NCBI RefSeq assembly: GCF_000002985.6
Contig: NC_003279.8
Coordinates: forward strand, 8,122,001-8,186,000
Reading direction: 5' to 3'
Source: Caenorhabditis elegans
Lineage: Eukaryota; Nematoda; Chromadorea; Rhabditida; Rhabditidae
DNA: 64,000 nt
Shown here: piece after piece, positions 37,916 through 50,826 of the stretch
How the letters are laid out: each line of letters starts with the position of its first letter
How positions within the stretch are numbered: the first letter of the stretch is position 1
Program-made: the position numbers and the translations under genes
Notes under the pieces: generated by a model
Seen by the model: only the letters and a program-made list of their open reading frames with translations
Told to the model about the DNA's origin: nothing
Databases searched by the model: none

Positions 37916-38389
37916 TACCGTATTTCCTCTATTAGTTAGGCACCTCTATTAGTTTTGCACTTCCATTAGTTTTGCATCTAAAATCACTCATCGAAATTTA
38001 GTTTTGTACTCTCTTTTAGTTTTGCACCTCTAATAGTTTTGCAACCCTTCATTTGTTCCCTAATTTTAGGAATTCAAAATTTGCATTATAAAATCGTTCT
38101 AATAATTAGGAAAACTCTTACAGACTTGGTATAACTAGTCAAAATTGGCAAAATATGAGAACAACTCGGACAATTGTTGCCTATCAGTCGTAAAATTCGT
38201 CCATTTTGGTTCATAAGTTGTTATTGAAATTGATGATATTATGTCATAATTTAAGGGAAAACATGAGAAAAAACCTGTTCGAAAATTAGTTTTGCACCCT
38301 CTATTAGTTTTGCACCTCCATTAGTTTTGCATCAAATTAGGTGTCCGGAAATTAGTTTTGCATGCCTTATTAATAGAGGAAATACGGTA
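37916..38389. mobile_element. Palindromic MITE-like element, 474 bp, between the PA200 copies
   Basis: Bounded by TACCGTATTTCCTCTATTA on the left and its reverse complement on the right, the same termini as the 153-bp element at 9766-9918. Inside, ATTAGTTTTGCA(C/T) recurs at least eight times, clustered towards the ends. No coding capacity. It occupies most of the 779-bp gap between the two PA200 genes. A TA duplication at the ends is compatible with, but does not prove, Tc1/mariner-type mobilisation. Confidence 0.85.
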
Positions 38390-38511
38390 TGTTATTTTTG
38401 ACCTTTTCCTTTTCATTAAACTCTGACGTGCTTTTTCTGTAAAAATAAATATTAGTCATTTTTCAATATTTCAACAATTTATCCGCGGTTTTATTGCACT
38501 GTTTTCGGGCA

Positions 38512-38526
38512 ATGGTAAAGGTGAGT

Positions 38527-38602
<76 letters not shown>

Positions 38603-41600
38603 TTTTTAATCTTTTACAATCTTTTGTTGAACATTTCAGGTTAGAGACAATCCAGAGCCGGTCTCTGTGAATGCTGGAGATAATTTGAAAAAATTGATGG
38701 CGAAAGATTATGTGAGACCATCGAAGCAGTCAATTTTCTTGCCATATTTTGAAGAGTAAGTTGAATTTGTCGACGAACTGATACGCGTCACAGGGGTATT
38801 GTCAACGTGTTTTAGTTGCTTTGTAACCAAATAATTCAAGAAAACTATTTTCAGACTTGAATCAGAAGTTGACACAAACTTCGATGACATTGTCAATGGC
38901 ATGATGGCTGGATTTTTGACTGAGAATACGATTGAAATTGAACAATACAGAGAAATGTTCCAAACTCACATTCGACAGTTTGGACTTCGAATGTCTAGAG
39001 AAAAATTTCTGAATCTCGTTCGATTATTTTACGAAGTATTGATTAAAGAACATCAACATCACGATATGATTAGAAGTGCTTGTGGTGCATTTGTTGAAAT
39101 GATGAATCTTGTGAAACCAGGAACGTTTGGATGGAGGGACCTTACATTGAATTGGTGTCCACTTTATCAACTTTACAATCAAGTAGTTCATAATAAGATT
39201 AAGCCGGATATAGCTCTTTATTGTAATCAATCAATCAATTATTTTGCCATGTTCTATGATCCATCAGAACATCAAGCAATATGGGAAAAGCTTATACAAG
39301 AAATTTCAATTGGAAATCAGGCTCAGACCGAAATGTTCATTGGATTCTGTTGGATGTTTCTCTCGACTTGTGGAATGACAGAAGAGGTGAGTTTGCGGGC
39401 GAAAAATATAATAGAACTTTAAACGAATTTATGGGCGGAGCATAGATAGTCCAATATGGTTGTTTTCGTGCCGCTCGTTTCATTGTGCTTAAAAAGGCAT
39501 TATACGAAAATTGCGAATTATCGAATAGAATTTTCCATTTCACTTTAAAAAAGAGTCACAAAATATGTCAACTTTTCAGGATATCAAAAAGTATGCGGTA
39601 AACACGTGGATCAAGGAATTATGGGAAATGTATCTGAAAGCTGAAATGAATACATCATGGACTGCTTACTGTCTTGATTATATTCTTGAGTGAGTTATCA
39701 GATTATGAAACGTTGCACTTTTCTATCAATCATTTTTTAACCTCTGTAGTGTCTTTCATGTCTTTATGTTCAGAATGAGCATGTCCGCACCGGGAGCATT
39801 CGATTTGAGTCCTTACTACGATGTGCTGTACACAAAAATGATTCGTGGTCTCAACTTGACTGTACGAGAAGGAAAATTGGAGGTTGGTGATGGACAAGAG
39901 AACGGCTCTTCTGCTCATTTGGCAGCTCTATGTGCATATACGATTGGTGGTCCGAACTCGTAAGATTTGTCTGCTATTAAAAGTTTCAAGTTTAAAAACA
40001 TTTAGGTCACTCGCTCATTTCCAACGTCTAATGCGATATATTTCATTTAACGTTCATCCACTGAACTTTGGCGATCACACGAATCAAATTAGCTGTTTTC
40101 TTGTATACTTCATGTCATCTATTAAAGAACGATTGAATACGGAGCGCTTGAGTTGGAAGAAAAGAAATTGTTCAAAGGAGTATTATTTGAAAGACTCTGA
40201 TATTGATGAAATCACCGAGTCGGTTACAGATCTTGCCATTATGCTCATGTTTAACGACCAAAATGTGAGTCTTTTGATTTTCAGGCATTCACTCTGAAAT
40301 AAGATCAACAATTTGAAATGTTTGAAACTGTAGAAAATCCGGGCTTGTAAAAATTTTGCAAAAATAGGCTCCTAATGGACGTACCTAAGAAATCCCAAAT
40401 TTAAAAGGGTTATGCATTTATGTCTGCCTCATCATAACTGAAAATCAGAATGTACTGCACAAGCACAGAACATGCTCTTTGTTTGTAGTTTGATTATTCT
40501 ATCGATCGATTTATTTTCCAGGATTATAAGCTGATCAAACTTCTAACAACTGTTAATCGCGAATACGTGGCTCCAAAGTTACTCAATCAGTAAGTATAAC
40601 GGTACTCTATTTGAAACATGTCCAGTAAGTATATTATTTCAGTCTTTATTCCTCCCTCACCGCAGTTAGTGAACCTCATCGATTGACAACTCTTATTGAA
40701 GCATTCACTTTTTTTGTTTATGAGATTATTCGTACACCAGATGCAGAGTACCGTACTCCACGTAATATAGTCTATGACTCAAAATGGTTGATTTATATGG
40801 AAGAAGAGCGAAAATCATGGCCAACTTTTCATCTTGGTAGCGAAGTTCCGATGGTTAAAACCCATAAATTCACAAGTCTCCGTGCTCATGCATTTTACAT
40901 TTTGGAGATTTTTGTGAATCAGATCAATGTAAATGATGTGGATCGAACAAAATTTGTGCTCAAGACTTTGGAAATCTTGTTCTCATCTTTTCCATTAATG
41001 GATTTCTCAGCAGCTATTAAATTTCATGAAGAAAAAATGTCGAATGACGATCGATTGATATGCCTTCTATCAAAACGTGTACCATCTCTTGTTGAGCATA
41101 CTCTTGAGAAGCTTCTCGAAGTGATCACTTGCTTGTCAGTCGAAGCACCCAACACTTCCGATTCAACTGGCGGAGTTAGTTTATCATTGGAATATCAGAA
41201 GCATGGCGATGATGAGATGGCTTTGACAGGTGGAATCAGCAGTTTGGTTCGAGTTGTCTTTGATCGAGTTGATGATAAGATGAGAAAGGTAGATTATAAA
41301 AATGTTTTCTTTGTGAAACTCTGTATATTTTTAGCGTCTATTCGACCGACTTTTGGTTTATATTTCTACATCTGAATTCACAAGCTATCTGGCAACAGAG
41401 ACTCTATCAATGTTGATAAGCAGTGCCGTTTGGACATGTGGAAAAGAATTCCGACGCTATGCTGAATTCATTCTGAAAAAGTTGAAACTTCTTCTAACAG
41501 GTTTACATTTTTAACAAGAAACAACTTTATATTTTGCATACACAGTTAATTTGCGAGGTGTTCATAATGAACCTCGCAGCTTTGGCTTTTTATACGCACG

Positions 41601-44600
41601 ATTTGCTGTGTATTTTGCAAAATTTGTTTTTTCGTTATGTGTAAATCCAACACGATTTCCGATTTTCAAGCATCCAGTTTCAAGCACCCCTTCTTCGATC
41701 AAGCTTTTCAAGCTTTCAAGCAAATTTTTTGAAAGTATTTTTTATCAAACTATAAAACTCAAGAAAGTTTATGAGTAAGTGTTATGTTCCACAACTTGAA
41801 CACTTAAGCGTTTGCTCCCATGATGAGCTTCTTTTCAAGCTGTGTATCCATTGCACATTGAGGCATTATGCTCACATAACGAATCAATTGTATAAGCATT
41901 TTTACATTTGCAGAAGAAGTGCGCACATCGAAAACTCCACCTTCGTCCGTATTGTTTTATTTTGCACTCTCCAAGTCATGCTTTGCAGCGACTAAAACTA
42001 TGATTCTGGACAATGAATCATTTTTCTTTGAGATTATTGAAATGTCCCTCAATTGTGCGAATAAGACAATTTATAAGGTAAATTTGATTTCTCAGACATA
42101 TAAATATATTTTATTGATATTTTTAGTGTGGAACTGTCGGAGTGGCAACTCTTTTGTATGGATTATTGAATATCACAACAGATTTTCCAACTAAAACCGA
42201 AGAGGATGTGTTTATGAAACCATTTTCCGAGTGGAATCCAATTGAGTTTTGGGCGAAATGTTCTCATTACAAGGATACGGTTGTGCATTGGGCAATACCT
42301 GCAAAAGTTGAGATCGAATGTGTTGAACGAATTGCCAACAAGTTTTTGTTCCCGTACATTCAGAAGCTGATGACTGAAGAACAAGATAGGTACGGTGCAT
42401 AGGTGTAGGGCGTCGATATATGGAAGCTCTACTTGAAAGTGAATAGAAATGTAAAAAAATTTTTTTTTTCAAAAATATGAAAAGTAAACGAAATGAACAG
42501 AAATGAATTTTGTAAAATTGAGTTTTTATGACAAGTATCGTCTATCTTTTCAGAGACACATTGCGTCGTATCACTGATCATCTGGACTACATCATAAATA
42601 ACTTGCCAACTCTAAAACATCCAACAAATGTTCAATGGATAACGGATCCATATACACCACATTGTCTCCCAAAAGCGTCGTCATCTCTTGGAACATCATG
42701 TGTTCTTGAATATGAGCTTAAAAGTATAATTCTTAGCTAAAACAGATTATTGAGATAATAAAACGATTTTCAGGTACAAATGGAGAGAATATTTGTGAAA
42801 TGGTTGTTTCAATGGTTGAGCATGTTATCATTCAAACCAAAGATCCTAGTGCCCTTATAACTCTCTGCTCGATTGCAAATAACTGTCTGGGAATTGTTGA
42901 AAAACCAACTGGTGACATTTTATCATTGCTGGATCCAATCATGGCTCTTCTCGTTGATTCTACCTATTCGAAAATTGTGAGAGCATCTCAGCATTGCATG
43001 GATCAGATTGCATTTTCGAAGCATATTCAAATCCAATCGTACCATCGTTGTGAGACCCGTGGAGCAAATGATTTTGATGCGCGTATAATGAAATGTCTTC
43101 TGGATCTTTCATTGAATGACTATCTTAAAGTTCAGAAAAAAGCATCAGGATATTTGAAATCCAACTTTTCAAACGTAGTCCAGTGCCGTCACTTGCTTAT
43201 TCCAAGAGTGGTAGAAGTGCTCACAGAGCTAGCACCTAATAACAAGGATCGACTGGCTGGAGCAATGGATCTAACTCTGAAGCTCTACTGGTTCACTTCT
43301 TCAAATCCCAATATCCGACTGGTTATTTGGGATGCAGTACTTCGTATACAAGTTATGGATAGTGTTGAGATTTGTGATCTATTTGAATCGATTCGAAATG
43401 AAATGAAGGATGTTTCCACGAATCCTATTTATCGATTGGCCACCAGGGAAACCCATGACGGTATGCATTGGTTTTATTTATTCTGAGACTATAGGCTACA
43501 GTACATTTGCGTTATATCCATCAGGACCCTCGCACCCAATACTTCCAACAAATCGAGCGCAATGCGTACTCCACGACTGATAAACATTCGCAATGTGCAC
43601 ATTGATGAGCTCATCATGTTCACTCAGGCATTATCTGCATGTATCAAAAATTGACTTTTTAGACATCTACCTCGACTGAGCCGTTTGCCTTCCAAATAAC
43701 CCACAGCTTTCCAATAAACTTTACCGATTTTCAGAGCGAAACAAGAACATAGCGGAAGTTGCACGGCTCTTGATCAAACCATCAACTCATTGGACACTTT
43801 TTCTCACGAAAGAAGCACTGAAAAAACAAACTGATACCTGGTCTGACTTTGAAGAATCGTCTCATAGTCTTCGAACTAAACTTGTGAATAATATTTTCAA
43901 GAATCATATCCGAAATGCTAAGCATCATCATACTCGCGAGAAATTGGCACGAACTATGGTATATGCTGCTCAAAGAGAGGCGTGTGATACTCAAACTATT
44001 AGACTTCTACTTGAGCAGTTGGTTGATGAAGACTATAGCTCGAGAAAAGAAGCAAGAGGAACATTGGCCCACTGGCTCAAGGAGAATAAGCCGAAAAGTG
44101 TGAGGGAAGATGTGAAGCCACCGAATCGTGTTGATCATGGTGTCAAATTAGAAAGTGGAATTCGAGAGGACAATTTGTGGTTGGTGTATGATTCGGAAAA
44201 CTTACCAAATACAGAGCAAAAGTGGAATGAAATGGTTTTTGTGGAAAAAGAGAAAGGAGCATGTAGATGGCCAGAGTAAGTTGTTGCATCTAGGAAAAGT
44301 ATAGATTTTTTCCATTTTCCCACTTTATATTACTGTTCAAGTATTTTTTAGGTCAATCAGTGTTGTTCGAAAGAGATCCCATGGAGAACCACTTGAGTCA
44401 AAAAATCTATCGGAATCTGATAAAATGATAATTGAATTCTTTTCCCAATCTAAATTCCTTTCGAAGCTGTTCAATTGCCGTCTTATCGAAAAAGAAGACC
44501 ATGAAACACCAAACGATCAATTCTGTCGAATTTTGAAGTATGTGATTCGAAATTATCCGGATACCAAGATTCCATTGAAATTAATGACCGAACACTTGAA

Positions 44601-46613
44601 ATTGTTGATGAAAAGTAAGAAGGTGAGGATTATACAAAAATTGTTCTCTGTATAAATCAATGTACTTTCAGAAAAATGAGCAACTTCTCGCTGCTGAGAT
44701 GTTCATCGGGATTGTTCTGGGCATCAAGCATCGTCCATTCTTTGAGTTGAATGAGTTTTGGAATGATCTCAATCCAAGATTGGATCAATTTTTCAATAAT
44801 TTGACTGCAGAATCTGGAGATGCATGGGGTAGTGCAATGTTTTCGGTTCTTAAACCAACTTACGATCTTCGAAAAGTTTGGTGGCTCATTGAGGCTATGA
44901 TTAATGGTGCACGCAAGGCAACAACAGCTAATGAATTTCAACTGGCATTGTATGTTGCTTTTTTTCTCCTTTAGAACCTGATTTAAACAAGACAAAAATG
45001 TTAAATACTAAAAAGTAAATCATTTCAGCCGCATCGCGACAATCCCGTTTAAACGTTGGCGCTACGGAGAGATCACAAAACGAGTCAACGATATTGCTTG
45101 GGTCAAACTGCAATTGGCACTCACGGATTCATTGAGATATGCCATTTCCAAGTGAGTGTGTTGTGAACAGAAGTATCTAATTACAACACTTTCAGCGTGT
45201 TTTATTCATCTAGTAAAGTATGCGAAACAAGTTCAAATGCAACGTTAATAAATGTTCCATCGAGATTCATTCCTGATTCATTGGATACTACTATTCAGAA
45301 GATGCTTGATAAGGTTCAATTGTTTATTTTTCAGGTATTATTCATTTTTAAAATTGCAGATACCTAAACTCAAGCTTGTGAAGGATCAGATGATGATAAG
45401 ATCTTCACTGTCTGATTCAGCTCTCTGCTCGCCTGCCGAAAAAAAACGTTGTAGAAGATCAAGTGATTCAGAGGATAGTAAAGTAAGTTTTAATAAATAA
45501 CTTTTTACATGGACCCGTTTTCAGTCAATGACATATTTCCGTGCCCTTCTTGAAACGATTACTCAACATTATGGTTCTTCAACTAAAAGTTGGTCACCAA
45601 TTCTTGTTAAGTTACTTCCAAAACTAATGGAATATGCCAATGAAGATGACTATGATCTGTCAGAAGAAACATATCGTGACGTGGATATTACTCAGAACTC
45701 TGCCCTGATTATTCATGACTACATGTCAGTTTCATGGATCGGAAATGAGGTTTTGGACGAGATTGTGGAGACATTAAAAAAGGTATGCTTTAAATTTTTG
45801 AAAAAAATTTCAACAATTTTAAGGAACAAAAATTAAATAGTTTCACTTTATGTAACCTTTCAGGTTTTGCAAATTTGTAAAATTTCAAAAATACATCATA
45901 TTTATAATTATTTCTTGTTTTAGACTTTCACATTCCATTCGGGTTCATGGCGTGTTCGATTAGCTGTTATCAAGTTCGTTCAAGCATCTGTCTACTCAAA
46001 TATATTTCCAATGAGCCAAAAACCTAGACGAGATAATATCGAAAAGCTATTGTTCTGTGCAATTTTTGATGGAGAGGTGAGAAGAATGTGTGAAAAATTT
46101 TCAAATTCTAATTGTTCTAATTCTAATATTCTATTTTTTTATTATTATTTTATTTTTAATATTCTAATATTCTAATATTCAGATATCTGTGCGGAAAGAG
46201 GCGGCGAAATGTCTTCTACTATTTATTCATTGCTCATATATTCAACTTTCGGATAAAAAAATCGACGAACTCGCAAATATTCTTCACTCAAAAACGGAAC
46301 CAGAAGTCATTGCTCATGGTGCAGCATTTGCTCTTGGAGCATTTGTTCTGGCCTTCCCATTTTCCCTACCAAGCGAGATTCTAAAGCCGTTGAGAATTCT
46401 AAGTTCAACCAGTTCCAATAAAGCTGCAGTAAAGGTAAGAGAGCTCAAAAAGCAGTTTCTGTACTTATAAAACATTTCCAGCAAACAATGACTGAGACAG
46501 TTCGAGAGTTTCGTCGTCAACATCGTGATGATTGGGAAGACACGAAGAAAGTATTGGGAGACACACTGGTTTTTGATATTGAGAATGCTACGGCCCCGGC
46601 TTATTATTCTTAA
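38512..46613 (+). CDS. PA200/BLM10-type proteasome activator, copy 2
   Basis: Tandem paralogue of the gene at 29862-37732. All 23 exons are present with the same intron positions and phases: 38512-38520, 38640-38755, 38855-39386, 39580-39689, 39774-39959, 40006-40264, 40522-40589, 40643-41288, 41335-41500, 41914-42077, 42127-42389, 42554-42723, 42774-43460, 43735-44275, 44352-44622, 44672-44949, 45029-45151, 45196-45313, 45360-45482, 45525-45782, 45924-46076, 46183-46434, 46482-46613. They give 1874 residues with no stop or frameshift. Length differences from copy 1 are in-frame (one codon more in exon 13, two fewer in exon 19, two more in exon 21). By eye the proteins are roughly 75-80% identical outside the near-identical tracts. 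The C-terminus is APAYYS rather than APAYYA, so the HbYX form is kept with a changed last residue. Intron 1 holds a 69-bp AT microsatellite, and intron 9 is 413 bp against 89 bp in copy 1. Both copies therefore look functional; I cannot tell whether their expression or targets differ. Confidence 0.93.
38531..38599. repeat. (TA)n microsatellite in intron 1 of PA200 copy 2
   Basis: About 34 uninterrupted TA units, starting 10 bp after the donor of the first, three-codon exon. Copy 1 has no such tract at the matching place. Its length is probably polymorphic. Confidence 0.97.
40468..41206 (+). repeat. Near-identical tract A in PA200 copy 2
   Basis: Partner of 31829-32567: 738 of 739 bases identical including intron 7. 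The upstream intron 6 sequence (40265-40467) is unrelated to that of copy 1, marking a sharp tract border. Confidence 0.95.
41553..41577. repeat. Hairpin inside the expanded intron 9 of PA200 copy 2
   Basis: GCGAG and CTCGC arms enclose GTTCAT-A-ATGAAC, giving a strong stem with a small bulge. It lies in about 320 bp of extra intron sequence absent from copy 1, which also carries clustered TTTCAAGC repeats at about 41664-41727. This may be an insertion remnant. Confidence 0.55.
43592..43616. repeat. Two adjacent perfect palindromes in intron 13 of PA200 copy 2
   Basis: AATGTGCACATT (43592-43603) is followed directly by GATGAGCTCATC (43604-43615); with its flanking bases the second extends to a 14-bp palindrome. 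Copy 1's intron 13 shows nothing similar. Function unknown. Confidence 0.6.
44176..44282 (+). repeat. Near-identical tract C in PA200 copy 2
   Basis: Partner of 35322-35428, two mismatches in 107 bp. Confidence 0.85.
44527..44624 (+). repeat. Near-identical tract D in PA200 copy 2
   Basis: Partner of 35704-35801, one mismatch in 98 bp. Confidence 0.85.
45553..45733 (+). repeat. Identical tract B in PA200 copy 2
   Basis: Partner of 36746-36926, identical over 181 bp. Confidence 0.95.
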
Positions 46614-49600
46614 GAGTGGATTTTTTATTGTTTATGATGTATTGTGATTGATCTTGATAGTGCCACATATTATGTAATGTGGATTTCGCGATTTTTGAAA
46701 AAAATTATTTCTCTCAGTTAATGTTATCATTTTTTGGAATTTAACAGTTTAAGGTGAAAAATGCAAATCAAGAGGAAACTTATTTAAATCGCTACTTTGG
46801 TAAACTAAAACATTTTTTCAGTTAAATTTCACTGCAATTTCAAAAAAGTTCTTATCCTTCCATTAAAAACGTTTTTTAGAGGAACACCTGGGTTATTTTA
46901 AATGAGAATATCTTCATCTGAAAAACGATAAAAATGATAAAATATGATTAGATTCAAGATTGATTGACGATCATTGAGATAAAGATATAACGACACAAAA
47001 CAACAACAACAGTTGTTCACATTCCTTTTTTCAGAAAGTGTTTTTTTTTCTGCAGAAGCATCTATCTCATTTTTTTGCACCTTCGTAATTTATGTTGTTT
47101 CAGAATTTTGAACAGTTATTAGTACCGAATATTTATCACTTATATTATTTGAGGTCTTCTTCGAATATGCATTATTGCTCTAAATTGCTCTAAATGACCA
47201 TGTTTTTTTTGTTGAAATTTCGACTTATAGCCAAAGTTTTGCCCGAATGTTTTGAAATCTCAGAAATGTTTTATACTATATTAGTTAGATGATTTTAGCT
47301 TATTTTGATTTTATTTTGACAAAATTTTAGAGGCGTTACTCCATCTTAAAGGTGTTTTGTGCCTGAAAAAATCGTAGTTGAAATGCGAGTTTACAAAATT
47401 ATGGGCACATTTTTCAATTATAAACGTTTCTTATAATTTTTAAACTTTAAGACATATCTCAAATAGTACTGTATCGAAGTTTTTAAAGCTGATTAAAGTC
47501 AAAAAAAAATTCAATTTTAGATTGAAATTCCCAAAAAAGCAAAGTTCAGAGAAATGATGAAAAGAACTGAAAAATTCAATTTCTGATCTTTTTTTCTTCT
47601 TTTTTTTTCAACTACTTTTCATTCTGTTCATGTTTTGTTCGTATGTTCCATCACTTTCTTCTGCTCGGGATACGCGACGAAAAATTGAATTTCGAATCTA
47701 ATTCTTCTTCGTTTCCGAAATAATGGTTCAGACTTCAGATATATGACCCAAAAATGATAAATTAAAAATATTATTTTAAAACTTATTAGGTAGCACCTTG
47801 AAAAGTCTTATTTCTAAATTTTTGAAACGAAATAGCCATTTTAATCACGGAACTGTAACCAAGAAATATTATTGAAAGCGAATTGCCGTCTGTTGGGTTT
47901 TTTAATCTTAAAGTAAAGCTATATTCTGAAAACTATTTCTACTATATTTTTTAATTTTGAACTGTTCTCGAAAAATAGGGTTTCCCGAGGGTTTAATAGT
48001 GACCAACATCATTAATGACTCACTGAATTAAAAGAAATTTCAAAAATAGATACGGACATTGCATTTAGTCGCTCATTTTTTTCTTAGGTTAAGCTCAAAA
48101 TTTTAATGATCCGACTAGTTCCAACTGACCACTGACCACCCCCAAAGTAATTGTATTATGTCTGGATGGGGGTTCCAGTGAAATTAAATTATGAAATACA
48201 TATTTCTTTAGTTTATAAAAATAATTGAGTTAATGTCATCCTGTATAAGAATATTTCTCTGTTTTCAGCCTAATTGTAGTGTGAGCTCTGATAAATTATT
48301 CAAAAGAGCATGAAAATAAGGTGTGACGCCTTTTTTATCAACCATGAATGGGAAAACTAAACGTTTTTGTTCCGGAATTATTTTTTGAATTTTTGAGCCT
48401 CACTGATCTTTTGTTACTGTCATTTTTAATTTTAAGTTAGGATTTTATAGGTTTTGAAAGAAATTTTTGAATAAATGGTTGTTTCAAAAAATTGATTTAA
48501 AATTTTAAAAAATGGAAGTATGCAAAACTGTAATTCTGAATTGTGTTTTTGCAAAAAAGTGTATTTAAATTGCTATAATTTTCTACTGAAAATTTAGAAA
48601 GTTATTTTTTGCTCGAGAATTCATTTTCGTGAATTTTAATGGTGAGATTCATTAGTGTTTTCCAATTTTCCATTCAAACTCCCATGATTTCCTAGACTTT
48701 TCAATCATTTTATAAACGTTTAAAGTTCACCGATTCATTGCACTTAATAGCCTCCTTATGACTCCACCCTCATTTTTTCTAGACATTGTATTTTTGTCTC
48801 TTTTTTTCCAAAAATGGAGGCAATCTCAAACACCTTCTTTTGTCGTTTATTTCCTTCAAAACGTTGCGACGTCGTTGTCGTGCTCAATTCAACAGAGCAG
48901 AAGATAATTGGAAAATGGGCACAAGAAGAGTAGGGGTCTATCGAAATATATATGCAGGACACGTGAGAGGAAAGAAATAGAGAGAAAACCTCCCATATGT
49001 TGCATGATATAGGTTAGTTAACTCAGGCAGTTCTGGGACAAACAACCTTTTTTGCGCTTTTTTAAATCACATTGAAATCGCGATTCAATGCGAAAGGAAA
49101 ACGTTCGGTTAACCATTATTTGGGTCTCGTTAAGTATTTGCGGCTTGAAGTGATCTTGCTTTTAGACCAAAATAGATAAATCTACGGAAGATTTAGAATT
49201 CTCGAATCTGAGCTTTCACGTATCGTTTCAGTCACTTGCTGAATATATTATGGTACTTATGTAGTAGTTGTACCCCAAAATTTTTGCAATGGATGACATT
49301 TTTTAAACAAAACTTACATAGAAAATACAATTCGACTTGAAACCAACTAAAAATATAATATTAGAGTGCACGGAACTTTAGAGTTACCGCGAGAAAATTG
49401 TTGCAATTTTCAGGACGTATCAAAGTATTTCCAGTGCTTGTTGTTTCACTATTTGAAATTTTTCAGGCAACTACTTTTTTGATCGTTTTCTTATTAGTTG
49501 TGCTTCAAAATATTTTTCATTTTGAATAGAAAAGCTATAAGCAAAAAGGTCTACAAACGTTTGATATTGGGACCCATTTCATTTTTCTTTCAAGGTTACA

Positions 49601-50162
49601 CAATTCCACATCAATTCTGATTTTTAAGAAATGTTCATTTTATTTGGCCACTGATTATTTTCTCTTCCACCTTCCAGTTTCCTCATGTTTCAAAGGCCTC
49701 TATTTCCATGTTTCCAATTATTTCCCGATTTTCATTTGGTTTTCAATTATTTTTCTCCAACGCCCCCATGGCTCTCAGGTAATCAGTGTTTCTTGTGGTA
49801 AAGAGGAAAGCATGAAAACAAAATATCCCGTGATTCATTTTTCTTATCTCTTTTTTCTAGGGCTTCTGTCTACAATTCGCCCTTTTTTGTGAAATTCACC
49901 TGATGAAAATGCTCCTCTTATTCCGATAAAGCAACGATCTCTTTTAAAATCTGAAAAGTTATCAAGACTTAAAAAATTAATTTGTGTTGAAGAAAATTGC
50001 TTGATAATATTTTTATATCTGTTTATGAAAAATTCAGTTAGTTTCATACTTTTTTTTGAATAAGAGCAGTTTGATGATCTATTAATTTTTTTTGATTTTT
50101 ATAAAGTCGTCAAAAATAATTGAAACCCGTTTTTCGCACAATGGTCTTGAAGTGGTAATATA
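46614..50162. other. Non-coding region downstream of PA200 copy 2
   Basis: AT-rich, no supported gene. A GC-richer patch with GTTGCGACGTCGTTGTCG near 48860-48880 and CT-rich flanks could be promoter sequence, but no transcript can be attached to it. No canonical AATAAA lies close to the copy 2 stop. Confidence 0.5.
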
Positions 50163-50243
50163 CACAGTTAAAATGCGATGTGCGCATAGTGGGTGTAAGG
50201 CCATAATGCGCGCATCGCGTGTGGCGACCACCCATTATGGGCT

Positions 50244-50264
50244 CATCGCGAACGGTTCGCGATG
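50244..50264. repeat. 21-bp palindrome in the left subterminal region
   Basis: CATCGCGAAC-G-GTTCGCGATG is a perfect palindrome around a single central G, about 80 bp inside the left end. TTCGCGATG half-sites recur near the right end (about 51669 and 51699). Such repeats often serve as subterminal transposase sites; that is inference here. Confidence 0.7.
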
Positions 50265-50826
50265 GGCCCATAATAAGTATATGATGCTTCCACTCGCGAA
50301 ACAAGAAATTCGAAATATATATTGTTTTTTCCGCCTATTTTTTACCATTTTATTGCATTTTTAATTGAATTTTTATTTTTTTCACTGGTTTTTTCGTGAA
50401 TATTTGTTTTATATGTGGTATTTTGTAATAGTCATAATATTTTTTCTAAATTGTGGGTCTTATAGAGAAAACACTGCTCTAAGCAGTTGAAGCATTTAAA
50501 AACATTATTTAAACAACATGACAAGCAGTATTTCAGTCCTAATAAATGGAAGCATAGTCTGGATTACTGTAGTTTCACATATATTTAGTCGTTAAAATTG
50601 TAATCTGAGTTTTTATCGGTATTTGCGCATACTCAGAAGATTTTGTAAAATATCTTGTCTGTTCCTGTATTTTCAAGAGCGAAATATCACCAAAATCAGA
50701 TTGTTCCGTTGAATCTGGAAATGCCCACTGTTCTTCATGCCTACTTATCATGTCTACTCGTGTCTATTTCTCATCTGCGTTATAATTCACCTTTTAAATA
50801 ATATTGTAGAAACAATTTTTTTGCAG

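Noticed and set aside
27586..46613. A polycistronic operon from ins-18 through both PA200 genes
   Set aside because: Intergenic gaps are 780, 544 and 779 bp, longer than the usual 100-400 bp within C. elegans operons, and no U-rich element near an SL2-type site stood out.
29862..46613. The possibility that one PA200 copy is an assembly duplication
   Set aside because: Most of the two copies differ at many silent and amino-acid sites and in nearly all introns, which an artefact would not produce.
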